From Thermoplasmata archaeon (GTDB taxonomy: Archaea > Thermoplasmatota > Thermoplasmata > Thermoplasmatales > Thermoplasmataceae), in contig JAKAAI010000032.1 of NCBI GenBank assembly GCA_021797055.1, positions 1-18,910 on the forward strand: a DNA stretch of 18,910 nucleotides. The letters are read 5' to 3'. A program made the position numbers and the translations under genes. Below are positions 8,323 to 16,355 of this stretch, piece after piece. Numbering within the stretch: position 1 is the stretch's first letter; each line of letters starts with the position of its first letter. The notes below the pieces were generated by a model. The model ran no database searches. It was not told the DNA's origin and saw nothing but the letters and a program-made list of their open reading frames with translations.

Positions 8323-8697
8323 ATGCCCGTTTTGACGAGGGAGCTGTTAATCAGAGCCCTCGATAAAGCTTATGGAAGCAAGGGTATGCCGCAGAGTGAC
8401 GTCGAAGAGCTCTGCGATTTTGTCCTTTCATTCTTCGGCTACGAAGACTACGTTCTTGACAATGTCCTATCCAGTGCTGAGAGGGATGTTTTTTACAACC
8501 TTGAAGAGTACGGTTTTCTTGAGCCGTATAAGGAGGAGATAAGCATAGTAAAGGGCAAGACGTGGAGAATCAACCAGTGGCGCTTTAAAAGGGATATCAT
8601 TAGCAAGGTCGTCTCTGACAATGCGCCAGAGACAGAAATCGAAGATGCATATGAAGAGATATTCAAGCAGATAGGCGATTACAGGCAGTCTCCGTGA
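8323..8697 (+). CDS. Conserved Thermoplasmata hypothetical protein (DUF6015-like)
   Basis: A soluble acidic protein of 124 residues with no TM helix, signal or cysteine cluster. It appears all-helical at first, with SKGMPQSDVEELCDFVLSF, then FGYEDYVLDNVL and SAERDVFYNLEEYGFL, and then a strand-rich part with GKTWRINQW. The helical part followed by a W-rich hairpin suggests a winged-helix-like small domain. From memory it resembles a family found only in Thermoplasmata (DUF6015); no function is known to me. ATG 8323 is chosen over TTG 8317, with GGTTGAT just upstream as a weak ribosome site. The gene is divergent from the epimerase, sharing a promoter region of about 165 nt, and its stop directly abuts the flippase stop on the other strand. 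Confidence 0.8.
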   Translation: MPVLTRELLIRALDKAYGSKGMPQSDVEELCDFVLSFFGYEDYVLDNVLSSAERDVFYNLEEYGFLEPYKEEISIVKGKTWRINQWRFKRDIISKVVSDNAPETEIEDAYEEIFKQIGDYRQSP

Positions 8698-10329
8698 TCA
8701 GCGTTTTCCCGCCATATGGGATGGAATACTGTACCTGTCTTCTCCTACGAATAGAAAGAAAACAATCTTCCTTGTAAATTTGAGACTTTCCGGTACAAAG
8801 GTGTAAAAGAAATCCAGCGATTCGCCATTCATTGCCTTTGTCAGTCTGATGGCAAGTGCGTATACCAGTAGACCAAGCAATATATAGATCACAAGGTAAA
8901 ACCCATAGACCAACAATTCAGGTATGCCGGAAAGTAAACTGCTAAAGGGTTGCAGAGGGAGAGCATACCTGTTGAAAAGGAAAATCGAAACAAATACTGC
9001 GATGGACGAGACCCAGATTTTAGCCATTGTAAGCAAATCAAAGGAGACAATCCTGAATTTTCTCGCGAAATAATATATGACCATGAAATTTATTACAGTA
9101 ACTGAGGAATATCCAATTGAAGCGCCTATCAGTGCATATCTGGGGATGAGCAGGAAGGACAGTATCAGGTTGGCGATGAGAGACAGGCCGCTTGAAAGGA
9201 TAAAAATTGAGGTCACCCTTATCCCCTGCAATCCCTGGACAAGCACGCCCTGAGAAATAAAAATAGCGGATACGATCAATATTATTGCCAGAGGCACCGC
9301 ACCTCCAATATAACTGGCATCCCCAAGCACGAGGATTATTGGTGCACCAAGAACTGCGATCCACAGAGCAATAGGTGTGTATATAAAAGTGACCACATTC
9401 GTCGTGAGCCTTATACCTCGCCTAATGCTATCGCCTTCGTTAATTGAGAAATACTCTGAAAATTTAGGAAGCAGGATATTGTTAATTGGTGAAACAAAGA
9501 ATGCCACACTCGATGTTATAAGCAACGCAAAACTGTAAACCGCAAATATTTCCTGGTTAATAAGTCCGGCTACGATCAGTCTATCTGCATAAACAGAGCT
9601 GAATGAGACAACAGCTGAAAGCAATATAGGTATCGTGTATTTAAGAACAGGCCGGAAATCCATTATCCTTCCAACCGTAGTGCCATGTTTCCTCACTGTT
9701 CTTGCAAGAACTATCAAGTTGATGCCAAGCATAGTGTAATATGCAATTGCCCAGCCAGCTGTTACAGCCTGTGGCGTTCCATATATCATAACAAGATATG
9801 CTGCTAATCCATAGGATGCAATTGCATTGAGGATTACAAGGACTCCATTAGCCCTAAACCGCTGGAATCCAAGTATCATACTATTCACAATATTCGATGC
9901 TATATACCCTGATGAAGCGATTGCGAGAAAAACAACAGCCTGGATTTCCGAGATGATCTGTGTTGTGCCAGTTGCATGCAGGAAAAACTTCAATAGCAGT
10001 GGTGAGAGGAAATAAATTGTCAAAAAAGACCCTATGCCAAGGATAGAAACAAGTAAAAAAATCCTCGAGATAAGAGACCTCACTAAATCCTTCTCGCCTC
10101 TTGCGACATGATGTGCTATGAAATGCTGAACAGTCTGGCTCATACCGAACGTAAAAACGGTTGTAACGAGACCAAGAACTGCCTGTAGTATACCAACCGT
10201 CGCAAAGAGGGTCGGAGAGAAATATTTAACGATATAAATGTAAAATATGACTCCCCCAATAAGCGTGGAGGCCGATCCAAAATATTGAAAAATCGCACCC
10301 AATCCTATAGTCCTGCGCTCATTTTCCAG
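8698..10329 (-). CDS. Oligosaccharide flippase (MOP superfamily, Wzx/RfbX-like)
   Basis: An integral membrane protein of about 543 residues with roughly 12-14 TM helices over its whole length, of the polysaccharide-export branch of the MOP/MATE superfamily. Recognisable parts are the N-terminal RRTIGLGAIFQYFGSAST followed by YFSPTLFATVG, FGMSQTVQHFIA with RGEKDLVRS, and the central SVYADRLIVAG with INNILLPKFSEYFS. Members move lipid-linked oligosaccharides across the membrane, here plausibly for N-glycosylation or glycolipids. The start is unusual: the first common start codon is TTG 10302, but the frame is open nine codons further up to CTG 10329 (or ATA 10332), and a full GGAGGT lies 8 nt before that CTG. 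The extra residues fit the family N-terminus. No glycosyltransferase is adjacent. Confidence 0.85.
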   Translation of the reverse strand: MENERRTIGLGAIFQYFGSASTLIGGVIFYIYIVKYFSPTLFATVGILQAVLGLVTTVFTFGMSQTVQHFIAHHVARGEKDLVRSLISRIFLLVSILGIGSFLTIYFLSPLLLKFFLHATGTTQIISEIQAVVFLAIASSGYIASNIVNSMILGFQRFRANGVLVILNAIASYGLAAYLVMIYGTPQAVTAGWAIAYYTMLGINLIVLARTVRKHGTTVGRIMDFRPVLKYTIPILLSAVVSFSSVYADRLIVAGLINQEIFAVYSFALLITSSVAFFVSPINNILLPKFSEYFSINEGDSIRRGIRLTTNVVTFIYTPIALWIAVLGAPIILVLGDASYIGGAVPLAIILIVSAIFISQGVLVQGLQGIRVTSIFILSSGLSLIANLILSFLLIPRYALIGASIGYSSVTVINFMVIYYFARKFRIVSFDLLTMAKIWVSSIAVFVSIFLFNRYALPLQPFSSLLSGIPELLVYGFYLVIYILLGLLVYALAIRLTKAMNGESLDFFYTFVPESLKFTRKIVFFLFVGEDRYSIPSHMAGKR

Positions 10330-10337
10330 TATTTATT

Positions 10338-10343
10338 ACCTCC
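10338..10343 (-). promoter_or_regulatory. Shine-Dalgarno site deciding the flippase start
   Basis: Minus-strand GGAGGT is followed by 8 nt and then CTG 10329, or by 5 nt and then ATA 10332. The only nearby ATG (in the +2 frame, 10326-10324) stops after six codons. The TTG at 10302 would be 35 nt away, too far for this site. Confidence 0.55.
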
Positions 10344-10458
10344 ATTACATAAAGCTGTGTCCACCGACCGCCTCGTCTTAATCGATCGATGATGCCCTAA
10401 TGGAAAACAACAATAAAGATTATCACTCTCGCTTTAACCCTCAAAATTCGACGCTCTC

Positions 10459-10467
10459 AAAAAAAAA
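10459..10467 (-). terminator. Oligo-T terminator downstream of the zinc-finger gene
   Basis: Nine T on the minus strand, about 65 nt after the stop of the gene at 10532-10855. Archaeal transcription commonly ends at such U-runs without a hairpin. Confidence 0.45.
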
Positions 10468-10531
10468 CTTATGAGCCAGACCGGTACGATTATAAGAACC
10501 AATCTCTTCAATATATGATATCCATAACAAA

Positions 10532-10855
10532 TTATTTTTCACTCATTGCCTTGAATAAAAGGTACATAATAAGGGAAACTGCCAAAACTGCATGTCCGAT
10601 AAACAGGATTATGACAGACACAGTGAAGCTGACTTTTTCTAGTGTTATATAAATGATAAAGATGGAATAGAATAATACAAGGGCTATTGCCGAAACGATG
10701 ACAATCCGCAGGAACGGGCTTTTCCTACCTGAAGTATCCTTTGTATATTGCACAAACCCCTTACCGCCACATGCGTTGCAGATTTCTGGAAGACCGCGGG
10801 AGTCAGCGACAGTGCCAGTTCCGCCACAGGTCTGGCAATTATGATAATGTTTCAC
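10532..10855 (-). CDS. Small membrane protein with DnaJ-type CxxCGGxG zinc finger
   Basis: A 107-residue protein. The N-terminal part has two C-x-x-C-G-G-x-G motifs (C7/C10 and C26/C29), which together make one four-cysteine zinc site as in the DnaJ cysteine-rich domain. Two TM helices follow (about 48-70 and 78-100), so the finger is probably cytosolic and tethered to the membrane. There is no J domain, so it is not a DnaJ. The role is unknown; a zinc-dependent binding or assembly module is a guess. It begins with GTG 10855, with TATCTAAAC about 26 nt upstream at the leaderless distance. It is monocistronic, since an oligo-T run follows it and the M13 gene upstream ends 110 nt away. Confidence 0.75.
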   Translation of the reverse strand: MKHYHNCQTCGGTGTVADSRGLPEICNACGGKGFVQYTKDTSGRKSPFLRIVIVSAIALVLFYSIFIIYITLEKVSFTVSVIILFIGHAVLAVSLIMYLLFKAMSEK

Positions 10856-10965
10856 TAAAATAGTAGTTATTCACGGTATCTAAACATTGGTAATTATTTT
10901 TTAATATTGGTTTGAATGTATTGATGGTGTTATAATTTATTTCCTATTACCTGGATTTCCAGGTG

Positions 10966-12972
10966 TTACCACACGCCTATCTTTTCCCGGTTGGTGCTTT
11001 TTCCACCAAAAGTAACCTCAAACTCTGGGTGGTTAACCACAGGCACAGAACCCCGGAATTTTGCAGGTGAGTGTGGGTCGACCAGAATCCGTCTCTTGAT
11101 CTCACCCTCCCTTATATTTCCCCTCCAAACATTTGCCCATGAGATGAAGAACCTCTGTTCCGGGGTGAGGCCATCTATTTTCTTATTCAGTTCCGGATGT
11201 TTTTTCAGACGTCTCTTGAGGGCTTCAAATGCGATCCTGACAGCACCAAGGTCTGCTATGTTCTCTCCAAGTGTCAGCTTGCCGTTCACCTTAAATCCTT
11301 TTAAGGGTTCAAGGCTGCCGTAAAGATTTACTACTTTGTCTGCTGCAGCTTTGAAATGCTTGAGATCAGAGCGGCTCCACCAGTTCTTTAAGTTACCATC
11401 CTCGTCAAACTGCCTCCCCTGGTCGTCAAATCCATGCGTAATCTCGTGTGCAATCACACCACCAATTCCTCCGTAATTTACAGCATCATCCATGGTAGGG
11501 TCAAAGAAAGGTGGTTGAATGATGCCTGCCGGGAAAACTATCTCATTTCCGCTGGGGTTGAAATATGCATTGACGGTTGGAGGGGTCATCATCCATTCAT
11601 CCCTGTCCACCGCCTCTCCGACCCTGTCTATCTGTCTTCTGATTTCAAGCATCGTGCTCCTCGTTATGTTACCAATTAGATCATCTCTTTTTATCCTCAA
11701 TCCTTTGTATTCCTTGAATTTGGCAGGGTGACCAATTTTCGCCCTGAACTTAGAGAATTTTGCAAGCGCCCTTTTCTTCGTCTTTTCGGTCATCCATGTA
11801 TTCTGTTCAAGTCTTTCCCTGAAAACATCCTTTATGTCTTCAAGCATTTCGTTCATTCTTCTTCTTGTTTCGTCAGTAAAATATTCCTCGATAAAAAGAG
11901 AACCGAGTGCTTCTCCGATTAAAGAATCTATCAGGACAATAGCTCTCTTCCACCTTGGTTCCTGTCGCTTCTGGCCAAGCAGTTCTTTCTTGAAGAAGTC
12001 AAAGTTTTCCTTCTCTATTTTTTCGCTAAGGTAAGGAGCAAAATAGTTGATAACTTTCCATTTAAAGTAAGCCTTCAGATCATTTAGATCAGTTTTCGTG
12101 ATAATATCTGAAACTTCTGTTAAAAACTCCGGTTGCCCGACTATGGCGTATTTGACGGGTGGCAAATCAATTTCGTAAATATACCTGTCGAAATCAATAC
12201 CCTTGTATCTTTTGCTTATCTCCTTCAATGTCATCTTATTGTAATTTTTCTCCTGATCCCTTAAATCGGCCCTGCTCCTGCTTTTAGCTGCGAGCTTCTT
12301 TTCTATCGACAGCACCGCACCTGCAGCTTCCTCGGCATTTTTCTTATCTTCACCGAAGAGCATGAACATTTTTATGATATGTTCTTTGTATTTTTTGACA
12401 ATATCAGAAAAGGAAGGTAAAAGGTAATAATCCCTGTCTGGAAGTGACAATCCTCCCTGATTCAGATATAATGCGTAAACTGAGCTATCTTTCTTATCTG
12501 GCATGGACTTTCTTGGAATAAATCCCATCGATCCTCCAATGAAAGTAGAAATACCGAGTAGATCAAAATAAGCGATAAGGCCTGGTATGTCCTCGCGTGA
12601 CTTTAGAGATGAGACCTTCTTGAGATATGGTAAGACCGGTTTGATTCCGCTTTTCTCAATCTGTTCAACATTAATCATGGAATAATAGAAGTCACCGCAC
12701 ATTTTTTCGTATCTTGATCTCTCTTCAGTATCCTCTGAGCATCTCTCCAGAATATCCTTGAGAGCCATCTGGTTCTTTTCAAGCAACTGAACAAAAGATC
12801 CGAGAGAAACCTTGTCGTCTGGTACTTCATTATTTCTTATCCATGAACCATTGGCATAGGAATAGAAATCAACAAGTGGATCAACGTTCTTATCCATATT
12901 CTCTACGCTGAAACCTATTGCGCTCTTTTTATACGACGGTTGTTTCTTGACCTTTTTTACATCTTTAGCCAT
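10966..12972 (-). CDS. pepO: M13 family zinc metallopeptidase (PepO/neprilysin-like), cytosolic
   Basis: An endopeptidase of 668 residues cutting small peptides. Zinc ligands are HEITH (H509, H513, base E510) and ENIAD (E570, with D574). The substrate-binding NAYF (N468-A469-Y470) and the following FPAGIIQPPFF are present, and the C-terminus has the M13 ending VNHPEFEVTFG through GVW. The N-terminal half is the long helical lid domain (DPLVDFYSYANGSWI at its start). The length is typical of bacterial PepO. Unlike neprilysin there is no signal anchor: the N-terminus is lysine-rich and hydrophilic, so it should act in the cytoplasm on imported peptides. The Cys-x-VW terminus of eukaryotic members is IGVW here, so that disulfide is absent. 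An A/T-rich TATA-like stretch (12997-13015) lies upstream. Confidence 0.93.
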   Translation of the reverse strand: MAKDVKKVKKQPSYKKSAIGFSVENMDKNVDPLVDFYSYANGSWIRNNEVPDDKVSLGSFVQLLEKNQMALKDILERCSEDTEERSRYEKMCGDFYYSMINVEQIEKSGIKPVLPYLKKVSSLKSREDIPGLIAYFDLLGISTFIGGSMGFIPRKSMPDKKDSSVYALYLNQGGLSLPDRDYYLLPSFSDIVKKYKEHIIKMFMLFGEDKKNAEEAAGAVLSIEKKLAAKSRSRADLRDQEKNYNKMTLKEISKRYKGIDFDRYIYEIDLPPVKYAIVGQPEFLTEVSDIITKTDLNDLKAYFKWKVINYFAPYLSEKIEKENFDFFKKELLGQKRQEPRWKRAIVLIDSLIGEALGSLFIEEYFTDETRRRMNEMLEDIKDVFRERLEQNTWMTEKTKKRALAKFSKFRAKIGHPAKFKEYKGLRIKRDDLIGNITRSTMLEIRRQIDRVGEAVDRDEWMMTPPTVNAYFNPSGNEIVFPAGIIQPPFFDPTMDDAVNYGGIGGVIAHEITHGFDDQGRQFDEDGNLKNWWSRSDLKHFKAAADKVVNLYGSLEPLKGFKVNGKLTLGENIADLGAVRIAFEALKRRLKKHPELNKKIDGLTPEQRFFISWANVWRGNIREGEIKRRILVDPHSPAKFRGSVPVVNHPEFEVTFGGKSTNREKIGVW

Positions 12973-13083
12973 GTTACAGGTGAAATATTCATTCTGAATA
13001 AATCTTTATATTTTAGGTAGGATAATATTGCCAATTTCCCTTTACTTGTGAGAGGCGAAACATATCTTATCCTTTTGAAATTA

Positions 13084-14289
13084 TCAGTATATCGTTCCAA
13101 TCTCATCATACCTGGATTTTATTAATTTACCAGTTTTAAAACGATCTGCTGAGAATGCTTTCCAGTTAAATCTGGCCTTATCTGCGCTCACTTCGTCAAG
13201 CATATCAGAAACAATTTTGCCGTATGCGGGAGACAGCTTGAAACCGTGTCCGCTTAGGCCGGCACATACATAAACATCGTCCAGTCCGATAGGTGACAGA
13301 TCATCAATGATAGCCTGTCCATCTGGAGTCATATCGTAAAGCCCGGTAACTGTAGCATATGGTACAGCATCTTTCATACCCGGAAGTCTGTTCATTATTT
13401 TTCCAACATAATCTTCAACATAATCATCAGGAGCGGTTTCTGGAATAACTGAATGAATGTCTATCGGTTTTGCATCTATGTCAGGGTCCAGACTGCCTAA
13501 AGCTGTCACCGTTTCGCCCTCCATCTTATAATAGGATAGATTTGGTGGGTCCCATAGTGTTGGTTTTATTCCCCTGTAAAGATAAGGCCTTTTGAGATAT
13601 ATCACAGAATGCATTGATGCGGAGATCGGAAGCATCCTATCACTGGAAATACCTGACCTTTCCAGCAGATCGTTAGTCCAGACATTTGTTGCGAGCACTA
13701 TTTTTGTGGCTTTCATGATACTGCCACCGACCAACTTTAGGTATGGGCCATTCCTGTCACAGTCGATACTATCTACCTGTTTACCTGTCACAATTTCCGC
13801 CCCCAATTCTCTAGCCTTTGAGGCAAACGAATTGGCGGTCGAGACAGGATCAGCATAGCCGCTGTCAGGTTCATATGCAACATAACTGAAATCGTCTATA
13901 TTCGAATCTGGAAAATAATGCGTAATTGTTTCAGGTTCTATGACAGACTCATTAGCACCAAGATCCTGAAGCATTCTGACGTTTTCAGACGCGATATCCG
14001 CATACTTTTCGCCGAACGGAAATATCATCCCTGTTTTTGTAAAACCGGAATAACCTATTGATTGAAAATTACTTATTACCTTCTGTGAGTAGATTGACAT
14101 AGATGCAATCAACGGATTGCTGTAGTGGGTTCTAATCAGAGCACTTGACTTCCCAGTATTTCCGGATGCAACATGGCTGCGGTCAATTAGCGTGACCCTC
14201 TTTCCTGAAACAGAAAGATTATATGCTATACTGGTCCCAGTACTGCCGCCACCAACGACGATTATATGATCTGAACGTGAGTTGGTCAT
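13084..14289 (-). CDS. DAO-family FAD-dependent oxidoreductase (sarcosine oxidase beta-like)
   Basis: A flavin amine/amino-acid oxidase or dehydrogenase of 401 residues. The N-terminal dinucleotide fold has GGGSTG (13-18) and D36 at the end of the second strand; VASGNTGKSSALIRTHYS follows, the segment typical of sarcosine oxidase beta and dimethylglycine dehydrogenase relatives. A second FAD element is near the C-terminus, with CAGLSGHGFKLSPAYG. A Gly-Asp-type substrate domain lies between. The exact substrate (N-methyl or D-amino acid, glycine, proline) cannot be read from the sequence. It lies directly downstream of, and on the same strand as, an amino-acid permease, which suggests uptake and oxidation of the same compound, but it has its own TATA box (14310-14318), so it need not share the transcript. 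No SoxA, SoxG or SoxD partner is seen. Confidence 0.85.
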   Translation of the reverse strand: MTNSRSDHIIVVGGGSTGTSIAYNLSVSGKRVTLIDRSHVASGNTGKSSALIRTHYSNPLIASMSIYSQKVISNFQSIGYSGFTKTGMIFPFGEKYADIASENVRMLQDLGANESVIEPETITHYFPDSNIDDFSYVAYEPDSGYADPVSTANSFASKARELGAEIVTGKQVDSIDCDRNGPYLKLVGGSIMKATKIVLATNVWTNDLLERSGISSDRMLPISASMHSVIYLKRPYLYRGIKPTLWDPPNLSYYKMEGETVTALGSLDPDIDAKPIDIHSVIPETAPDDYVEDYVGKIMNRLPGMKDAVPYATVTGLYDMTPDGQAIIDDLSPIGLDDVYVCAGLSGHGFKLSPAYGKIVSDMLDEVSADKARFNWKAFSADRFKTGKLIKSRYDEIGTIY

Positions 14290-14309
14290 AAGCCAATTAG
14301 GTCAAATAT

Positions 14310-14318
14310 CCTTAAAAC
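14310..14318 (-). promoter_or_regulatory. TATA box of the FAD oxidoreductase gene
   Basis: Minus-strand GTTTTAAGG is centred 25 nt upstream of ATG 14289, giving a leaderless start. Confidence 0.5.
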
Positions 14319-14395
14319 AGTTTTCCTTCAAATAGAAAGATTGAGTAAATATCATAAAATAATTACGAAATAAGAAATTATATTGTTATAAGAAT

Positions 14396-16075
14396 TTATT
14401 GTTTCGCTGCAATATCAGGGTCAACCGGAGCATTTGCGATCATTTCGTTCAAATCTCTCAGGGGTTGCCTTGGTCCAGAAACCTGTGAAATTATCCAGAA
14501 AATCACAGCATATACCATAACAACATAAAGATCGTCCGGGAATGGTATTAAGTTTGTACCTCCCGTCTGTGAGCCTCCTAAGTACGATAGTATTATCAAC
14601 CCAATTATATAGAACGGAATCCAAATAGAATGTTTGAGCCCTATCTTCTGTCCCTTTGATGTGAAAACCTGATAGAGAAAAACCAGAGATCCACCAAGTG
14701 TTACGCCAAGTGCGTATATCGTCACAGGATAGGTTGCCCAATATATTAGAAGGGAAGAGGCTATAAATGCGATTACTGACCATAATCTGGCGGCCGGAAC
14801 CCTGAACGGCCTGGCAACCTTTGGATATAACTTTCTAAGAATTGGAAGTGAAGCATTAACTATGGCAAAGTTTACAGCCCCAGCAACTACAACAAAATCT
14901 ACTAATGTGTACCAGCTCGGATATGGTATCACAAATATAACAGCAAGTACAGATGCGGCTATTATTGCATAAGTGGGTGCTCCCTTTTTATTGGTTTTTC
15001 CAAGGATGGGGGGTAATGATCCCTCTTTTGAATAACCATAGAAGATTCTGGCACCTCCAGTCAGATCAGTGCCAAAAGTTCCAAGAGGGGAATATATTGC
15101 AAATAGAAGTGCAAGTACCACTAAACCTGAAATAACAAGTGCTGGGTTCCCGAATATAGTCTTATTTACGGTTTCGCGCATTAAATCAGCTAATGGCGAA
15201 CCGAGGTTGGCCACTGCTTTCCAGTCGCCAGGTCCGGTGGAATTTGGAACTAAAGAGAAGTTAACTGCACCGACAATCACAATCGCCATTAATATGTAAA
15301 GAATACTCTGTATAACCAAGGTCAGAATAACGGCCCTTGGGACATTCTTCTTCGGATTTCTGATCTCCCCTGCCATATCCGCGACCTGTCGGTACCCTCC
15401 GAATGAGAATAATATCCCAGTTGCCGGTATCGCAATAAATATGCCAGGGAAATCAGTGCTGGATATAAAGAATGGTGCTTTGAGCGAGAAATTACCTGGA
15501 TGAAATATATATAAAGGTACCATTATTATGAAAATCACAACTGCGCCAATTTTTAGCCATGTTAATGCCGTATTAAATTTGCCAAACCTACCCACCCCGA
15601 TAAGATTCAGAATTGCGAAAAATATTGTCAAGCCGACAGAGAGTAGGATTCCATAGATAGAGAGTATTATGACCCCCGCTGAATTTATATACGTTAATGC
15701 CGGCAGGTAATATGAGGCATAAGTCGATACTGCAATTGCTTCAATTGGGGGTATCATTATCGTCCATACAAGAAGACCCCAGCCTCCCATAAAACCGCCG
15801 TAGTTACCGTAGGCATAATATGAGATTCTCGCACTAATACCGGATCTCGGGGCCATAGCAGATATTTCTGCATAAGGAATTGTTACAATAGCAATCAGTA
15901 TTGCAGCAACGATCCAGGAGTACACGACTGCCCCACCTGCGTATTCAGTTCCTCCTGCCGCAGCAAACAGTATACCTGATCCTATTGCAGCTCCTATTCC
16001 AAATAAGACGGCATCATGCAGCGTTAGCTTTCTAACAAGAGTTCCACCCTTTTCAACGTCTGTCTCTTCTGCCAT
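14396..16075 (-). CDS. APC family amino-acid permease
   Basis: A secondary transporter of 559 residues with about 12-14 TM helices, importing amino acids or related amines by proton symport or exchange. TM1 has the APC signature GIGAAIGSGILFA (about residues 26-38), TM2 ends with PYAEISAMAPRSG, and the sixth-helix region has FSFGGYRQVADMAGEIRNPKKNVPRA, the conserved loop after TM6. The C-terminus adds two helices and a hydrophilic tail. The substrate cannot be predicted; the oxidoreductase just downstream hints at a methylated or D-amino acid. The ATG at 16075 has AATATTTAAG centred about 29 nt upstream, so the leader is a few nucleotides at most. Confidence 0.92.
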   Translation of the reverse strand: MAEETDVEKGGTLVRKLTLHDAVLFGIGAAIGSGILFAAAGGTEYAGGAVVYSWIVAAILIAIVTIPYAEISAMAPRSGISARISYYAYGNYGGFMGGWGLLVWTIMIPPIEAIAVSTYASYYLPALTYINSAGVIILSIYGILLSVGLTIFFAILNLIGVGRFGKFNTALTWLKIGAVVIFIIMVPLYIFHPGNFSLKAPFFISSTDFPGIFIAIPATGILFSFGGYRQVADMAGEIRNPKKNVPRAVILTLVIQSILYILMAIVIVGAVNFSLVPNSTGPGDWKAVANLGSPLADLMRETVNKTIFGNPALVISGLVVLALLFAIYSPLGTFGTDLTGGARIFYGYSKEGSLPPILGKTNKKGAPTYAIIAASVLAVIFVIPYPSWYTLVDFVVVAGAVNFAIVNASLPILRKLYPKVARPFRVPAARLWSVIAFIASSLLIYWATYPVTIYALGVTLGGSLVFLYQVFTSKGQKIGLKHSIWIPFYIIGLIILSYLGGSQTGGTNLIPFPDDLYVVMVYAVIFWIISQVSGPRQPLRDLNEMIANAPVDPDIAAKQ

Positions 16076-16098
16076 GCCGATCAGAGCTCGTAACAGTA

Positions 16099-16108
16099 CT
16101 TAAATATT
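16099..16108 (-). promoter_or_regulatory. TATA box of the APC permease gene
   Basis: Minus-strand AATATTTAAG is centred about 29 nt upstream of ATG 16075. Confidence 0.5.
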
Positions 16109-16216
16109 TTGAACAAATTGCCCTACTTTACTAATTTGGTTTAACACTTAATATCAATAAATATTCTATTTTTTTGCTCTCCATTAATGCAAGGGTTTAA
16201 AATATTCAGGTAATCA

Positions 16217-16327
16217 ATGAAATTGGATAAGATTCTGAAACAGAAATTCAGACAGCCATTTGAGTTTTATATGGAAAATATAATTAGAAAGCTGTTCGAC
16301 TTAGATGGGCCTATTCTCACGCAGTAG
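16217..16327 (+). pseudogene. Short ORF, possible N-terminal remnant of a mobile-element or other gene
   Basis: An ORF of 36 codons with a protein-like composition: MKLDKILKQKFRQPFEFYM at the start and RKLFDLDGPILTQ at the end, stopping at TAG 16327. It is the only feature in the 280-nt gap between the permease and the methyltransferase. The basic helical start and abrupt stop look like the first part of a longer protein, perhaps a transposase, but I cannot name the family. TTTAAAATA at 16196-16204 is upstream but only about 17 nt from the ATG. It may also be a real small protein or chance. Confidence 0.3.
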
Positions 16328-16355
16328 AAACACCCCTTATAATTCCCCCAAATAC

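Noticed and set aside
10380..10395. GATCGATGATG as a possible C box of a C/D guide RNA
   Set aside because: It does not match RTGATGA exactly and no paired D box with spacing was seen.
11434..12034. Several plus-strand open frames opposite the M13 peptidase
   Set aside because: They are antisense to a certain gene, and their lengths are explained by the codon bias of the true frame.
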